A DNA stretch of 64,000 bases from JAKIVR01 sp035933635 (GCA_035933635.1 DASYYY010000030.1:1-64000); one strand, 5' to 3'; shown: positions 32,080 through 43,039, counted from the stretch's first letter. The notes: generated by a model not told the origin, from the letters alone. A program made the numbers and translations.

Positions 32080-32198
32080 TGCGGGGAGCCGGATTTGAAC
32101 CGGCGAACGCCTACGCGGCAGGATCTCTTTCGGGTCGCCGAGCGCGACCGCCGGACCCGTTTAAGTCCTGCGCCGTTTCCGGGCTTGGCTATCCCCGC
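32080..32198 (-). tRNA. tRNA-Leu (UAA) with a 35-nt intron
   Basis: Reading the minus strand, the acceptor GCGGGGA pairs with TCCCCGC. A GCC/GGC D-stem encloses a GG-containing loop, CAGGA/TCCTG forms the anticodon stem, a CGC-GTAG-GCG variable arm makes it class II, and GCCGG/CCGGC closes a TTCAAAT T-loop. The anticodon TAA is at 32163-32161. The 3' CCA is not encoded. The anticodon stem halves are separated by extra sequence that fits an archaeal intron after position 37. Splicing would need the tRNA endonuclease and RtcB, the latter being encoded in this window. Confidence 0.9.
32125..32159 (-). other. tRNA-Leu intron (bulge-helix-bulge type)
   Basis: With cleavage at the canonical 37/38 position, the intron is 35 nt. 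Its ends form a CGGGTC/GACCCG stem, and a three-pair CUU/AAG helix with two 3-nt bulges (AAC and AGA) gives a relaxed bulge-helix-bulge motif. Splicing one base earlier would put G instead of A at position 37. Confidence 0.7.
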
Positions 32199-32204
32199 GT
32201 CGAC

Positions 32205-32519
32205 CTAGCGGGCTGGAGCCGGCGCGGGCGCCGCCGTCGCGACCGCTTCCTTGGGCGTCGCCCGGGAGGGGGCCTTCTTCATGGAGACCCGCTTCGGGAA
32301 GAAGCGCAGCAGCACGACGTCGTTCACCGCGGAGACCCAGCGGTAGGGGATGTTGATCGGGCGCGACTCCTCGACTAACAACGGGCTCGGCTCGTCCAGG
32401 AAGATGCCGTCGACCTTGGAGCCCTCCACATCGATGACCAGGTTCCCGACCTCCCCGAGCAGCCTTCCGTCCGGGGTGTACACCTGACGCCCGACAAGCT
32501 CCGTCGACTCGACCAGCAT
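32205..32519 (-). CDS. PRC-barrel domain protein
   Basis: A 104-residue protein whose first 75 residues form a PRC-barrel: VGRQVYTPDGRLLGEVGNLVID, then an IPYRWVSAVNDVVLL strand pair. The rest is an Ala/Pro/Lys-rich tail. Archaeal single-domain PRC-barrel proteins include the CdpB cell-division adaptors that bind SepF, so a cell-division role is possible; others have RNA-related roles. It lies a few bases upstream of the tRNA-Leu on the same strand and may share its transcript. No other division gene is nearby, so the function remains open. Confidence 0.75.
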   Translation of the reverse strand: MLVESTELVGRQVYTPDGRLLGEVGNLVIDVEGSKVDGIFLDEPSPLLVEESRPINIPYRWVSAVNDVVLLRFFPKRVSMKKAPSRATPKEAVATAAPAPAPAR

Positions 32520-32597
32520 GTTTGCGCGATCTCCGACGGTGCGACGATGCTACCCCCTTTTACGTCTTTTGATGGAGCGGACGCATCGGTGGGTCGC

Positions 32598-34376
32598 TCA
32601 GGCGGCCGGTGACTCCGGGGAAGAGTGCCGGGGCTGGATCCGGTACATCCGGAGCAGCTCGTCGGACTCGGTCGCCTCGGTCGCCGACTTGTCGTCGCGG
32701 AATCTCCCGGTGAAGCGCGGGAATCGGAGCGCCAGCCCGGTACCGGCCCGGATCTTGCCGAACCCCGCGCGGTGGATCGGACTCAGGCTGAGCTCGGCTC
32801 CGCGGAGCTCGAGTACGAGGGACGGTCGGATCCATCGATCGGGCTCGAGGCCGGTCTCGACGCCTTGGGGCCGCTCGTCCACCTCGAACGACTTCAGACG
32901 CTGGGGCAGCTCGGCGAGGGTCGCGTCGTCGAAGCCGCTGCCGACCTTGCAGAAGCTCTCGAACCGATCGAGCTGCTTGTCGTAGGTGGCCATCAGGAGC
33001 GCGCCGAAGGTCCCCGCCCGACGGCCGCGACCGAAGAAGCCCCCCACGACGACGCCGTCGATGGTATCCCCGAGGGTGTGGGTGTACTCGCGCTTGTACT
33101 TGATCCACCAGAAGCCGCGCGCGCCGGCCCGGTAGGAGCTGCCCTCGGCGAGGGACTTCGCCATGACCCCCTCGCAACCTTCGGCGATGGCCAGGTCGAA
33201 GAACTTGGTCGCCTGCTCGAGGTTCTCGACGACCTTCTGGGTCGCGAGGCGCACCCGGTCGGTGGGGGTCACCAGCTTCTCAAGCCGCGCGCGCCGGTCC
33301 GCGAAGTCCTGGGCCAGGACCTCGTCCTTGCCCTCGAGCAGGACATCGAACAGGAAGAGCCGGACGGGGACCTCGGTCTCCATGCGTTCGAGGTCGTACT
33401 TCCGACCCCGCCGGCGGGAGATCTCCTGGAACGGCTCGAGCTCGTCGGTATCGAGGTCGACGGCGACGCACTCGCCCTCGACGATGGCCGGACGGTGGCG
33501 GATCGCCTTGGGCAGCTCGCGCACGAGCTCGGGGAATTGACCGGTGATGTTCTCGAGGCGACGGGAGAAGAGCGTCGCCGACCCTTCGGCGGGGATGTGC
33601 GCTTGGATCCGGAGGCCGTCGTACTTGAATTCGAGCGCCGCCCGCCCTTCCATTCGCTTCAGGACATCGGTCAGGTCCGGCGAGCGCTCCGCCAGCATGG
33701 GCCGGATCGGCCGGCCGACGCTCAGGTGGATCGAGGAGAGCCCCTCCAGGCCCGAGGCGGCGACGGTGCTGGCCACGATCCCGAGGTCGCTGCAGAGATT
33801 GTAGGCGCCCTCGAGCCGCGTCCGCGCCTCCTTGGACCCGTCGGCGAACGCCTCGGCAAGGGCGTCGAGCAGCGACATCTCGCGGATGCCGAGGCGGAGC
33901 TGTCCCATCGCGAACCGGATCGCGTACTTCGCCTCGATCGGGCTCGCGCCCTCGACGAGCTCGGCGAGGAGCCGGATCTTCGTTTCTTGCGAGCCCTCCC
34001 CGGAGGAGGAGGCGACCTGCTGGAAGTGGCGGTAGACGTCCTGCACGGAGCGTTCTTTCGTCGGCGTTCCCGACCTCCCGGCGACCAGCCGCTCGGCGGT
34101 GGTCCCCAAGTCCCCCGTCTCTCGGGCGAGCAAGGCTACCTCCGACTCCTTCGCCCCGGTGGCCAAGACCAGGGCGCGCCGGACCAGCGAATCGGCCAGC
34201 CCCAATTCGACGCCCTCGTACTCGGGGCGGAGCATCCCCTGCGAGAGGTAGAGGATCTCGGGGAGCTCCGAGCGCGGGGCGTTGGAGATCAGCTCGACGA
34301 GGATCTTGCGGAGCTCGAGACGCTTCTTGGTGGCGCCCAGCTTCTCGTAGGCGGCGACCAGGTCAACGAACCGCAT
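32598..34376 (-). CDS. lig: ATP-dependent DNA ligase
   Basis: The replicative archaeal ligase seals nicks using ATP. The 592-residue protein has the N-terminal DNA-binding domain (about 1-210), the adenylation domain with the nucleotidylated Lys251 in EFKYDGLR, EGECVAVD and an FWWIKYKREY motif near the end of that domain, and a C-terminal OB-fold. A PIP-like C-terminal sequence was not identified. The ATG at 34376 overlaps the end of the ribulose-phosphate epimerase gene by 14 nt, so the two are cotranscribed. Length and motifs are typical of archaeal Lig1-type enzymes. Confidence 0.94.
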   Translation of the reverse strand: MRFVDLVAAYEKLGATKKRLELRKILVELISNAPRSELPEILYLSQGMLRPEYEGVELGLADSLVRRALVLATGAKESEVALLARETGDLGTTAERLVAGRSGTPTKERSVQDVYRHFQQVASSSGEGSQETKIRLLAELVEGASPIEAKYAIRFAMGQLRLGIREMSLLDALAEAFADGSKEARTRLEGAYNLCSDLGIVASTVAASGLEGLSSIHLSVGRPIRPMLAERSPDLTDVLKRMEGRAALEFKYDGLRIQAHIPAEGSATLFSRRLENITGQFPELVRELPKAIRHRPAIVEGECVAVDLDTDELEPFQEISRRRGRKYDLERMETEVPVRLFLFDVLLEGKDEVLAQDFADRRARLEKLVTPTDRVRLATQKVVENLEQATKFFDLAIAEGCEGVMAKSLAEGSSYRAGARGFWWIKYKREYTHTLGDTIDGVVVGGFFGRGRRAGTFGALLMATYDKQLDRFESFCKVGSGFDDATLAELPQRLKSFEVDERPQGVETGLEPDRWIRPSLVLELRGAELSLSPIHRAGFGKIRAGTGLALRFPRFTGRFRDDKSATEATESDELLRMYRIQPRHSSPESPAA

Positions 34377-35058
34377 GGAGCGCCCCGTCGGTGACCGATT
34401 CGCGCAACCGCGCCAGATTGTCGGCGACCTGCCCGTCGGCGTAGACTGAGTTGCCGCACACGAAGAAGGTCGCCCCCGAGGCCGCGGCCCGGCGGGCCGT
34501 CTCCACCGTGATGCCCCCGTCCATCGACAGATCGGCGCCGGAGCCGATGGCGTCGAGCGCATCACGCACCCGCTGCACTTTCGGCAGAACCTCGGACCGG
34601 AACGTCTGGCCGGAGAATCCGGGGTAGACGCTCATGACTTGGACCTGGTCGAGCTCGGCGAGCAGGGGCTCGACCCGCTCGAACGGGGTGTCCGGGCGCA
34701 GCGCGGCACCGGCCTCGGCGCCGAGCTCGTGGGCTTCGCGCACGAGCGCGCGCGGATCGCCGTCGGCCTCCACGTGGAAGACCAGCGTGTCCCCTCCCGC
34801 CTCCCGGAACGCCCGGAGGTACTTCTGGGGGTGCTGGATCATCAGGTGGATGTCGAGCGGCTTGCGGGTCCGGGCGCGGACGGCCCGGACGAGGGCGGGG
34901 CCGAAGGAGATGTTCGGGACGAAGTGGCCGTCCATCACATCGAGGTGGAACGCATCGGCGCCGCCGGAGTCCGCGGCTTCCACCGCCTCACCGAGCCGCG
35001 CGAAATCGGCGCTCAACAACGACGGGGCGAGCCGAAGCGCGCGTCGAGTCGGCGGCAC
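34363..35058 (-). CDS. rpe: Ribulose-phosphate 3-epimerase
   Basis: Rpe interconverts ribulose 5-phosphate and xylulose 5-phosphate. The 231-residue TIM-barrel has LAPSLLSADFARL at its start, then DVMDGHFVPNISFGP, LDIHLMIQHP, MSVYPGFSGQ and DLSMDGGI with the metal and catalytic residues. I chose the GTG at 35058; the more upstream ATG at 35091 lies inside the TATA box and cannot be in a normal transcript. Rpe is uncommon in archaea and, with ribB in the window, may supply or drain pentose phosphates. It is cotranscribed with the ligase. Confidence 0.92.
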   Translation of the reverse strand: MPPTRRALRLAPSLLSADFARLGEAVEAADSGGADAFHLDVMDGHFVPNISFGPALVRAVRARTRKPLDIHLMIQHPQKYLRAFREAGGDTLVFHVEADGDPRALVREAHELGAEAGAALRPDTPFERVEPLLAELDQVQVMSVYPGFSGQTFRSEVLPKVQRVRDALDAIGSGADLSMDGGITVETARRAAASGATFFVCGNSVYADGQVADNLARLRESVTDGALHAVR

Positions 35059-35077
35059 GCGCGCGCCACTTCGTTGG

Positions 35078-35089
35078 GGTATATATACC
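35078..35089. promoter_or_regulatory. Palindromic TATA box shared by rpe and a binding-protein gene
   Basis: GGTATATATACC is a perfect 12-bp palindrome. On the minus strand it sits about 25 nt before the rpe GTG; on the plus strand it is correctly placed to start the transcript of the pilin-like binding protein at 35145 with a leader of about 35 nt. Confidence 0.65.
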
Positions 35090-35112
35090 ACCTCCCGGCT
35101 TTAACGTCGAAG

Positions 35113-35137
35113 TTCCGGAGGCTCCGGAATCAGGTGA
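35113..35137 (+). promoter_or_regulatory. 5'UTR hairpin and Shine-Dalgarno of the binding-protein gene
   Basis: A perfect inverted repeat, TTCCGGA-GGC-TCCGGAA (35113-35129), lies at the expected start of the mRNA. GGTGA (35133-35137) follows, 7 nt before the ATG. The hairpin abuts the ribosome-binding site, so it could protect the mRNA, modulate translation, or act as an operator at DNA level. Confidence 0.5.
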
Positions 35138-35144
35138 GTCAAAA

Positions 35145-38100
35145 ATGGGGGAAGGGACCATAACGAACGAATCGGACCGCTGGCGGAGTCGTCGCGCGCT
35201 GTCGACGATCACCGCGGCGATCGTGATGATTGTCGTTGTCGTCGTCGTGGGCGCGGCCGCCTACGTCGCGCTCGGCAACGCCGGCAAGGGAGGGAACGAG
35301 ACCAAGCTGACCTGCTGGCCTCCCAATAGCCAGGGGTGTGCGAAGATCGCGTCGAACCACGATCTGAAGGTCTTGGCACCGTTCAAGACCACTCAGACCG
35401 GCAACCCCGTGCCCTTCACCGTCATTGTTCCGACGGGATCGGCCTCTTCCTACAGTTTCAATTTCGGTGACGGAGCCACCGCCACCTCGACCACGCCCAC
35501 CGTCGACCACACCTACGGCCAGCCGGGGAACTACCTCGTGCAGGTGTCCGCGTCGGTGAGCGGAGCTACCCATGACAATCTGAAGGCGCTCGCCTCGATC
35601 ACGGTCAAGGCCTCCTACGCCTCGTTGACCGCGGGCAACGCTCCGAGCGTCGGCGGCGCCATCGTTTCCAACAGTTCAGCCTCGTCGGCCGCCACGGCGG
35701 TCCTCAGCCCGGGCAACACCGTGACCGTTTCGGGCAGTTATCTCGGTGCCCCGACCAACCCGAACTTCCTACCAGTGAACCCGCGCATCTACTCCGAGCC
35801 CAACGCATCGAGCCAGTCGAACTCCAGTAAATCGGCGACCGCGATCACCTCGGCTCTGACCTACGCCAACCCCGGGACCTACGTGGTGACCATGGTCGGC
35901 CAGGCTAACGGCGCCGGTCCCAGCGCCGGCCAGACCGCCTTCCAGGACTACAGCTGGACCGTCATCGTCGCACCGAGCGGCGTGTCGGCGGGCGTCGCGG
36001 GGGCCAACGTGGCCTCCGACCCCCACCCGGGCACGGTCATCTACTACAGCACAGCCCAGGGTGGAGCATCCTCGCTCGACCCGGCGATCGCTTACGACAC
36101 GGTCAGCTACGAGCCGATCCTCTCGGTCTATGAGGCGCTGATCATGTACAACGGTTCGCAGACCGGGCCGGACCCCTCGAACTACCTGCCGGTCCTGTCG
36201 ACGTGCGTACCTGGCCCGGCCAGCGCGTCGTGCCAGGCGCTCTACGGTTCGGGGAGCACGCTCTACGACCCGTCCACTCAGAGCTACACGTTCCCCATCG
36301 TCCAGAACGCCCGGTTCTACGACCCGAACACGAAAGCCAGCTGGCCCGTCTACCCAAGCGACGTGTTCTTCTCGATCGCCCGGACGTTGGCTTTCGGCAA
36401 CATCCCTGGATTCGGATCGCACAATGGCTGGATCATCGCGCAGTCGTTGCTTCCGGCTGGCAACCCGCTGTGGGACGGTGGTATCCACGCTCCGGTCAAC
36501 AACACACCGCAGGCGATTGCGGCATCGATGACGGTGAACGGGACGGACTGCACCGCGGCCATCCTGAAGGACTCGAATGGATGTATCACCTTCCACGTAA
36601 ATGGGGAGGGACTGACGTGGCCGTACTTCCTCGAGCTCATTGCTGACCAGCTTGGCGGCTCCGTGGTCTCCTGCGGCTGGGTAAGCGCTATGGGCTCGAC
36701 CGAAGGCTCGGCGCCAATCCCCGGCTGGACAGGCACCGCAAATGACCAACCGTGCCTGCTGCCTGGCGGTGCGCATTCGACCAACGACGCCTCCTTTACG
36801 ACCTGGCTCGCCGCCCAGGCGCCGGAGTCGTGGGACGGTTACGAGGCGACAGGCGCAGGTCCGGCCAGCCTCGGGAATGTGATCAGCCAGATGGTCGGAA
36901 CGGGACCCTTCTATCTCTCGGGCTACAGCATCGGGCAGTCCTACGCCCTCGCGTCAAGCCCGGCTTATCAGCCGAATCCGTTCTGCACGTGGCAGAACTG
37001 CATGCCGGCGGCCAACACGCAGAGCTCCAAGCACTACCCGCAGAAGGTCGAGGTCACCTGGGAGACGGACATCTCCGAAGGGGAGCAGGCGCTCGCGGCC
37101 GGTGTCGCCGACACCGCCGGGATTCCTGCGACCGACACGGCGCTCGAACTGCAGTTGATCCAACAGGGCAAGGTGAACGCGCTGAGCTTCCCGTCGATCA
37201 GCATCTACTTCTTCCCCTACGACCTGTCGTTCAACCTCGCGCTGGCGCAGCACTACACGACGAACCCGATCACGGTGCCACCGGACTGGTTCACCTCCGT
37301 GGGGATGCGGAACTTCTTCACGGACGCGTACCCCTACTCCACGATCGAGTCCACGGTGCTGACCGTCGACGGAATCCAAACAGGGTTCGAGTATGGCGGT
37401 GCGATTCCGCAGTTCATGGCGAACTACTACCCGACGAACGTCTCCTGGCCGAGCCAGGACCCGGCGCAGGCCTGCGCGGCGGACGCCAGCGGGCCGAACT
37501 GTGCGTCGTGGTGGTGGACGCAGTTGACCACGCCCTCGAGCCCGTACTACGACCCCGAGGCAGCGAAGTGTACCACGAGCGCGCCGTGCCAGCTCCCGCT
37601 GGTCGGTGAGACCGGTTCACCGCCGCTCGACCAGCAAGAGAACCTGTGGGTGAACTCCATCAACGCGCTCTCCGGCGGCAAGCTCAAGGTCGTGTACACG
37701 GACATCAACTTCGGGCAGCTCGTGACGAACTCCCTGTTCGCTGCGCCGTACCAGAACTCGATGCCCTTCTACACGCTGGGCTGGGCGCCCGACTACCCCG
37801 ACCCGACGGACTACGTCAACCCGCTGTTTATTCCGAACAGTACCTACACCTACGGCGACGCGGTGGCGGAGCAACTGAGCTCTCTCAATAGCTCGAGCTG
37901 CGACCAGAACCTGTGGGACTACTCCAACGGGAAGGCGTCGGTCACCCAGGCCTGCCAGGGCGCAGCGTACAACCTGATGACCAACGCCCTCACCGTCGCG
38001 GCGGTCACTCCGGCGGGTCCGTACCGGGTCCTGCTCTACAACGCGGCCGAGCACATCGCCAAGGAGCTCGCGCTCTACACCTACCAGTACCAGTCGAACC

Positions 38101-38219
38101 AGCAGTTCGTCATGTCCAGCTGGGTGAGCATCTCGTCGATCAACACCAACGTGACCACGGGTGGCGGCGGGGACTTCATCTGGTGGGGCCTGAGCGGCAA
38201 CGGAGTCTGGGGTAGCTAG
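35145..38219 (+). CDS. Peptide-type ABC transporter substrate-binding protein with pilin-like leader
   Basis: A 1024-residue family-5 (Opp/Dpp-like) binding protein. The N-terminus has a charged stretch, then RRALSTITAA and a long Val/Ala-rich helix (about residues 17-43), which looks like a class III (archaellin/pilin) signal peptide rather than a Sec/lipobox leader. A PKD-like module follows, with FNFGDG near 105. From about residue 290 (DPAIAYDTVSYEPIL) runs the SBP_bac_5 domain, ending with GPYRVLLYNAAEHIAKEL. Its convergent neighbours are the opp transporter genes, so it probably delivers peptides to that importer. A paralogue lies at 53.3 kb. Confidence 0.87.
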   Translation: MGEGTITNESDRWRSRRALSTITAAIVMIVVVVVVGAAAYVALGNAGKGGNETKLTCWPPNSQGCAKIASNHDLKVLAPFKTTQTGNPVPFTVIVPTGSASSYSFNFGDGATATSTTPTVDHTYGQPGNYLVQVSASVSGATHDNLKALASITVKASYASLTAGNAPSVGGAIVSNSSASSAATAVLSPGNTVTVSGSYLGAPTNPNFLPVNPRIYSEPNASSQSNSSKSATAITSALTYANPGTYVVTMVGQANGAGPSAGQTAFQDYSWTVIVAPSGVSAGVAGANVASDPHPGTVIYYSTAQGGASSLDPAIAYDTVSYEPILSVYEALIMYNGSQTGPDPSNYLPVLSTCVPGPASASCQALYGSGSTLYDPSTQSYTFPIVQNARFYDPNTKASWPVYPSDVFFSIARTLAFGNIPGFGSHNGWIIAQSLLPAGNPLWDGGIHAPVNNTPQAIAASMTVNGTDCTAAILKDSNGCITFHVNGEGLTWPYFLELIADQLGGSVVSCGWVSAMGSTEGSAPIPGWTGTANDQPCLLPGGAHSTNDASFTTWLAAQAPESWDGYEATGAGPASLGNVISQMVGTGPFYLSGYSIGQSYALASSPAYQPNPFCTWQNCMPAANTQSSKHYPQKVEVTWETDISEGEQALAAGVADTAGIPATDTALELQLIQQGKVNALSFPSISIYFFPYDLSFNLALAQHYTTNPITVPPDWFTSVGMRNFFTDAYPYSTIESTVLTVDGIQTGFEYGGAIPQFMANYYPTNVSWPSQDPAQACAADASGPNCASWWWTQLTTPSSPYYDPEAAKCTTSAPCQLPLVGETGSPPLDQQENLWVNSINALSGGKLKVVYTDINFGQLVTNSLFAAPYQNSMPFYTLGWAPDYPDPTDYVNPLFIPNSTYTYGDAVAEQLSSLNSSSCDQNLWDYSNGKASVTQACQGAAYNLMTNALTVAAVTPAGPYRVLLYNAAEHIAKELALYTYQYQSNQQFVMSSWVSISSINTNVTTGGGGDFIWWGLSGNGVWGS

Positions 38220-38324
38220 GCGGAGAGCCCCCGATCTCCGGGCCAACCTTTTCCTTCTTCTTCCCGACCGAAATTCCTGCGGAGAGCTCCGCTCCAGAGC
38301 GGTCGCGTCGACCGCCCGCCGGGT

Positions 38325-38762
38325 TCAGAGGAACTCGGTCGGGTCCGGTCCCGTCACCGGGATGGGGTCGACGCCCCGGCGCATCGTCTCGCCCTCGATC
38401 GTCCAGCGCCCGAACCGGAACGGACGGTACCAGGTCGGGTGGAACGGCCCGCGCCGCCACTCCTTCTCGAGGTTGGGGCGGTACCAGAGGTACTCGTAGC
38501 CGAGGTACTCGAGATAGGTCGCGAGCACGAGGCTCGGGATCATGGCCGCGAGGATCAGCGGCCGGACGAACGACGTGACGATCAGGGCGTCGACGACGAA
38601 GAACCCCAGCAGGCCCCACCAGCGGAGGAAATCGTAGTAGAAGTACTGCGTCCAGGACGGACCGGGGTCATCGACGAGCTTCTGGCGCTCCTCGTCGGAG
38701 AGCGGGGAGCGGTAGACCTGCCACCAGCTCTGTTTGGCGCGTCGGGAACCGCCGTCGGCCAT
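38325..38762 (-). CDS. Hypothetical membrane protein at the end of the opp operon
   Basis: A 145-residue protein with an aromatic-rich cytoplasmic N-terminus (SWWQVYRSPLSDEERQKLVD), two adjacent membrane helices (about 45-65 and 68-88) and a basic, Trp/Pro-rich C-terminus. No family recognised. It starts 25 nt after oppF on the same strand and is probably cotranscribed, so it may be an accessory subunit of the importer. It is convergent with the binding-protein gene. Confidence 0.6.
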   Translation of the reverse strand: MADGGSRRAKQSWWQVYRSPLSDEERQKLVDDPGPSWTQYFYYDFLRWWGLLGFFVVDALIVTSFVRPLILAAMIPSLVLATYLEYLGYEYLWYRPNLEKEWRRGPFHPTWYRPFRFGRWTIEGETMRRGVDPIPVTGPDPTEFL

Positions 38763-38787
38763 GGGCTCGGGGCCCTCCTCCCGCGCC

Positions 38788-40020
38788 CTACGGGGCGACC
38801 GGCGGGGCCACGGCGGCGGGGCCCGGTGCGGACGCAGCGGTCAGCTTGCCGTGGACCTCGGTCTTGGCACTGACGGGCAGCCCGCCCTCCCCGCCCAGCG
38901 TCTCGGCCGGGTAGAGGTGGCAGGCGACGAAGTGGCCGGGCTTGACGGCGAGCAGCGGCGGCTCGACCTTGGAGCAGATGGGCATCACCGCCGGGCAGCG
39001 GGTGTGGAAGCGGCAGCCCGGCGGTGGCGCGGCCGGACTCGGGACGTCGCCGGAGAGGATGATCCGTTCGCGCTTGAGGTCCGGGTCCGGGATCGGGATG
39101 GCCGCGAGCAGCGCCTGGGTGTACGGATGGAGAGGGCGGGTGAACAGCTCCTCGGTGGGTGCCTGCTCGGCGACCTTGCCGAGGTACATCACCACGACCC
39201 GGTGGGAGACGGCGCGCACCACCGACAGGTGGTGGGAGATGAACAGGTAGCTCAGCTCCTGCTCGAGCTGGAGCTTTTTCAGGATGTTGAGGATCTGCGC
39301 CTGGACCGAGACGTCCAGCGCGCTCGTCGGCTCGTCGAGCACGATGAAATCCGGTCGCAACGCGAGCGCCCGGGCGATCCCGATGCGTTGGCGTTGCCCG
39401 CCGGAGAACTCGTGGGGGAACCTCCAGAGGTGCTCGGGGTTGAGCCCGACGGCCTGGAGCAGTTCGGCGACCCGCTTGTAGCGCTCGGCGCGGGTGCCCA
39501 TGTGGTGGATCTCGAGCGGCTCGGAGACGATGTCCCGCACCAGGAGGCGGGGGCTGAGGGAGGAGAACGGGTCCTGGAAGACGATCTGGAGCTTCCCCCT
39601 CAGGTCGTGGAGCCGGCGCCCGGACATCCGGTAGATGGAGTACTTCTGGGCCAAGCCGTCGAGCTCCTTGGCGATGGCGCCGCCGGCCTTGCGGTCGGCG
39701 TGGCCGTTGTCCCCGGCGGCCTGGGTCTGGGCGAGCTCGCCGTAGAGGGTATCGAGCCGAGCCTGGACTTCGGGCGGGGGTCGGTAGAAGGTGTGGCCGC
39801 TCGTCGGTTCGATGAGCCTCAGGATGAGCCGGCCGGCGGTGGTCTTACCGCATCCGCTCTCGCCGACGAGGCCGACGGTCTCGCCCTTGTAGATGTCGAA
39901 ACTGATCCCATCGACCGCCCGGACGTCGCCGATGTGGGAGGAGAAGATCCCGCCCCGGATGGGGAAATACTTCCGTACGTTCCGTACGGACAGCAGGACT
40001 TCTTTCGAACCGTTTTCCAT
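38788..40020 (-). CDS. Oligopeptide ABC transporter ATPase (OppF-like)
   Basis: A 410-residue ATP-binding subunit. Walker A is GESGCGKTT, the Q-loop is QIVFQDPFSSL, the signature is FSGGQRQR and Walker B is FIVLDEPTSALD. The C-terminal CRFHTRCP...C...C cysteine-rich motif is the oligopeptide-transporter extension that in some relatives binds a 4Fe-4S cluster. A helical insertion of about 55 residues separates Walker A from the Q-loop, making the protein longer than the usual 320-340 residues. It pairs with the OppD-like subunit encoded 21 nt upstream. Confidence 0.92.
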   Translation of the reverse strand: MENGSKEVLLSVRNVRKYFPIRGGIFSSHIGDVRAVDGISFDIYKGETVGLVGESGCGKTTAGRLILRLIEPTSGHTFYRPPPEVQARLDTLYGELAQTQAAGDNGHADRKAGGAIAKELDGLAQKYSIYRMSGRRLHDLRGKLQIVFQDPFSSLSPRLLVRDIVSEPLEIHHMGTRAERYKRVAELLQAVGLNPEHLWRFPHEFSGGQRQRIGIARALALRPDFIVLDEPTSALDVSVQAQILNILKKLQLEQELSYLFISHHLSVVRAVSHRVVVMYLGKVAEQAPTEELFTRPLHPYTQALLAAIPIPDPDLKRERIILSGDVPSPAAPPPGCRFHTRCPAVMPICSKVEPPLLAVKPGHFVACHLYPAETLGGEGGLPVSAKTEVHGKLTAASAPGPAAVAPPVAP

Positions 40021-40041
40021 TCCGACGGACCCCTGCGACCC

Positions 40042-41880
<1,839 letters not shown>

Positions 41881-41890
41881 CGGACCGGGC

Positions 41891-43039
41891 TCACCGCCTC
41901 AGGCGCGGGTCGAGGGCGTCGCGGAGCCCGTCGGAGAGGAAATTGACCGAGATGGCGAAGAAGAACAACGTCAGACCCGGCAGGAAGATCTGCCACCAGG
42001 GGAACACGCACGACGTGTCCGACAGGCAGTAGGTCAGGATGCTCTTCATGAACGTCTCGTTCACGCTCAGCGCGGTGATCGAGCCCCATTCGGGGAAGTA
42101 GGTGCTCGGGAAGATCGAGAACCCGAGGAACACCAGCACCGCCAGCGACAACGGGATGGTCCCGACGTCGAGCGACATCTGGACGAAGACCGGGTACAGG
42201 CTGTTGGGCACGATGTGCTTGCGCAGGATGCGCGTCGAACGCGCCCCGCTCGCCTTGGCCGCCTCGACGTACTTCTGCTCGCGCGTGACCAACACCTGGC
42301 CGCGGACGATACGGGTGTAGATCGGCCAGTCGGTGATGATGAACGCGATGATCAACAGCCACAGATGGCCGTAGAGCCCGGGGATGACCGTCCCCGCCGT
42401 CGAGAGGATGACGATGAGGAGCAACAGCCCCGGGATGGAGAGGAAGATGTCGGTGAACCGCATGATGCCCTCGTCGACATACCCGCCGCTGTAGCCGGCG
42501 ATCGAGCCGAGCAGCAGCCCAATCAGCGAGCCGGAGATGACCACCGAGGCCGCGATCCCGAGCGACCACGGGGCGCCCTTGATCAGCCCGGCGTACAGGT
42601 TGAAGAAGTAGGGGCCTCCGGCCGAGACGGTGAGCGAGCCCATCGGCAAGGGGCCCGGATGGTAGGGCACGAAAGTGAACGTCGGAGCGATCAGCGACTT
42701 GTCGTTCAGCGGCACGGGGTAGCAGGTCGAGTTCGCCGGCGCGGGCGAGCCGATCGGGTAGGTGCAGATGCATCCCTGGGTCGGGCCGCCGAAGGTCCCG
42801 CACAGCTGAGAGAGACCTCCGCTCGAATCGAGCGGGGTCGAGAAGAAGAACGAGTACAGGGCGATGCCGATGAAGAACAGCAGGATCCCGAGCCCGACGA
42901 TGGCCAGCCGGTTGCGCCGCAGCAGGTAGAGCGTCCGCTTCAGCTGCTGGATCTGGGGGCTCGGCCGCTTGCCCCGGAGGACGGCGCCCTCGGTCCCCCC
43001 GGAGGTCGGCGCCGTACCGGAGGGCAGCGCGGGCGTCAT
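41891..43039 (-). CDS. Oligopeptide ABC transporter permease (OppC-like)
   Basis: The 382-residue permease has an N-terminal cytoplasmic region, one membrane helix (about 45-67), an extracytoplasmic insertion of about 90 residues containing several Cys, then five helices with the EAA loop EAAKASGARSTRILRKHIVPN that docks on the ATPases. The large Cys-containing loop is unusual and may contact the big binding protein. Its GTG/ATG start overlaps the end of oppB by 4 nt. Confidence 0.9.
   Translation of the reverse strand: MTPALPSGTAPTSGGTEGAVLRGKRPSPQIQQLKRTLYLLRRNRLAIVGLGILLFFIGIALYSFFFSTPLDSSGGLSQLCGTFGGPTQGCICTYPIGSPAPANSTCYPVPLNDKSLIAPTFTFVPYHPGPLPMGSLTVSAGGPYFFNLYAGLIKGAPWSLGIAASVVISGSLIGLLLGSIAGYSGGYVDEGIMRFTDIFLSIPGLLLLIVILSTAGTVIPGLYGHLWLLIIAFIITDWPIYTRIVRGQVLVTREQKYVEAAKASGARSTRILRKHIVPNSLYPVFVQMSLDVGTIPLSLAVLVFLGFSIFPSTYFPEWGSITALSVNETFMKSILTYCLSDTSCVFPWWQIFLPGLTLFFFAISVNFLSDGLRDALDPRLRR

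Noticed and set aside
32040..32600. Integration site or mobile element at the tRNA-Leu gene
   Set aside because: tRNA genes are common integration targets, but there is no integrase gene and no direct repeat of the tRNA 3' end nearby. The neighbours are housekeeping genes.
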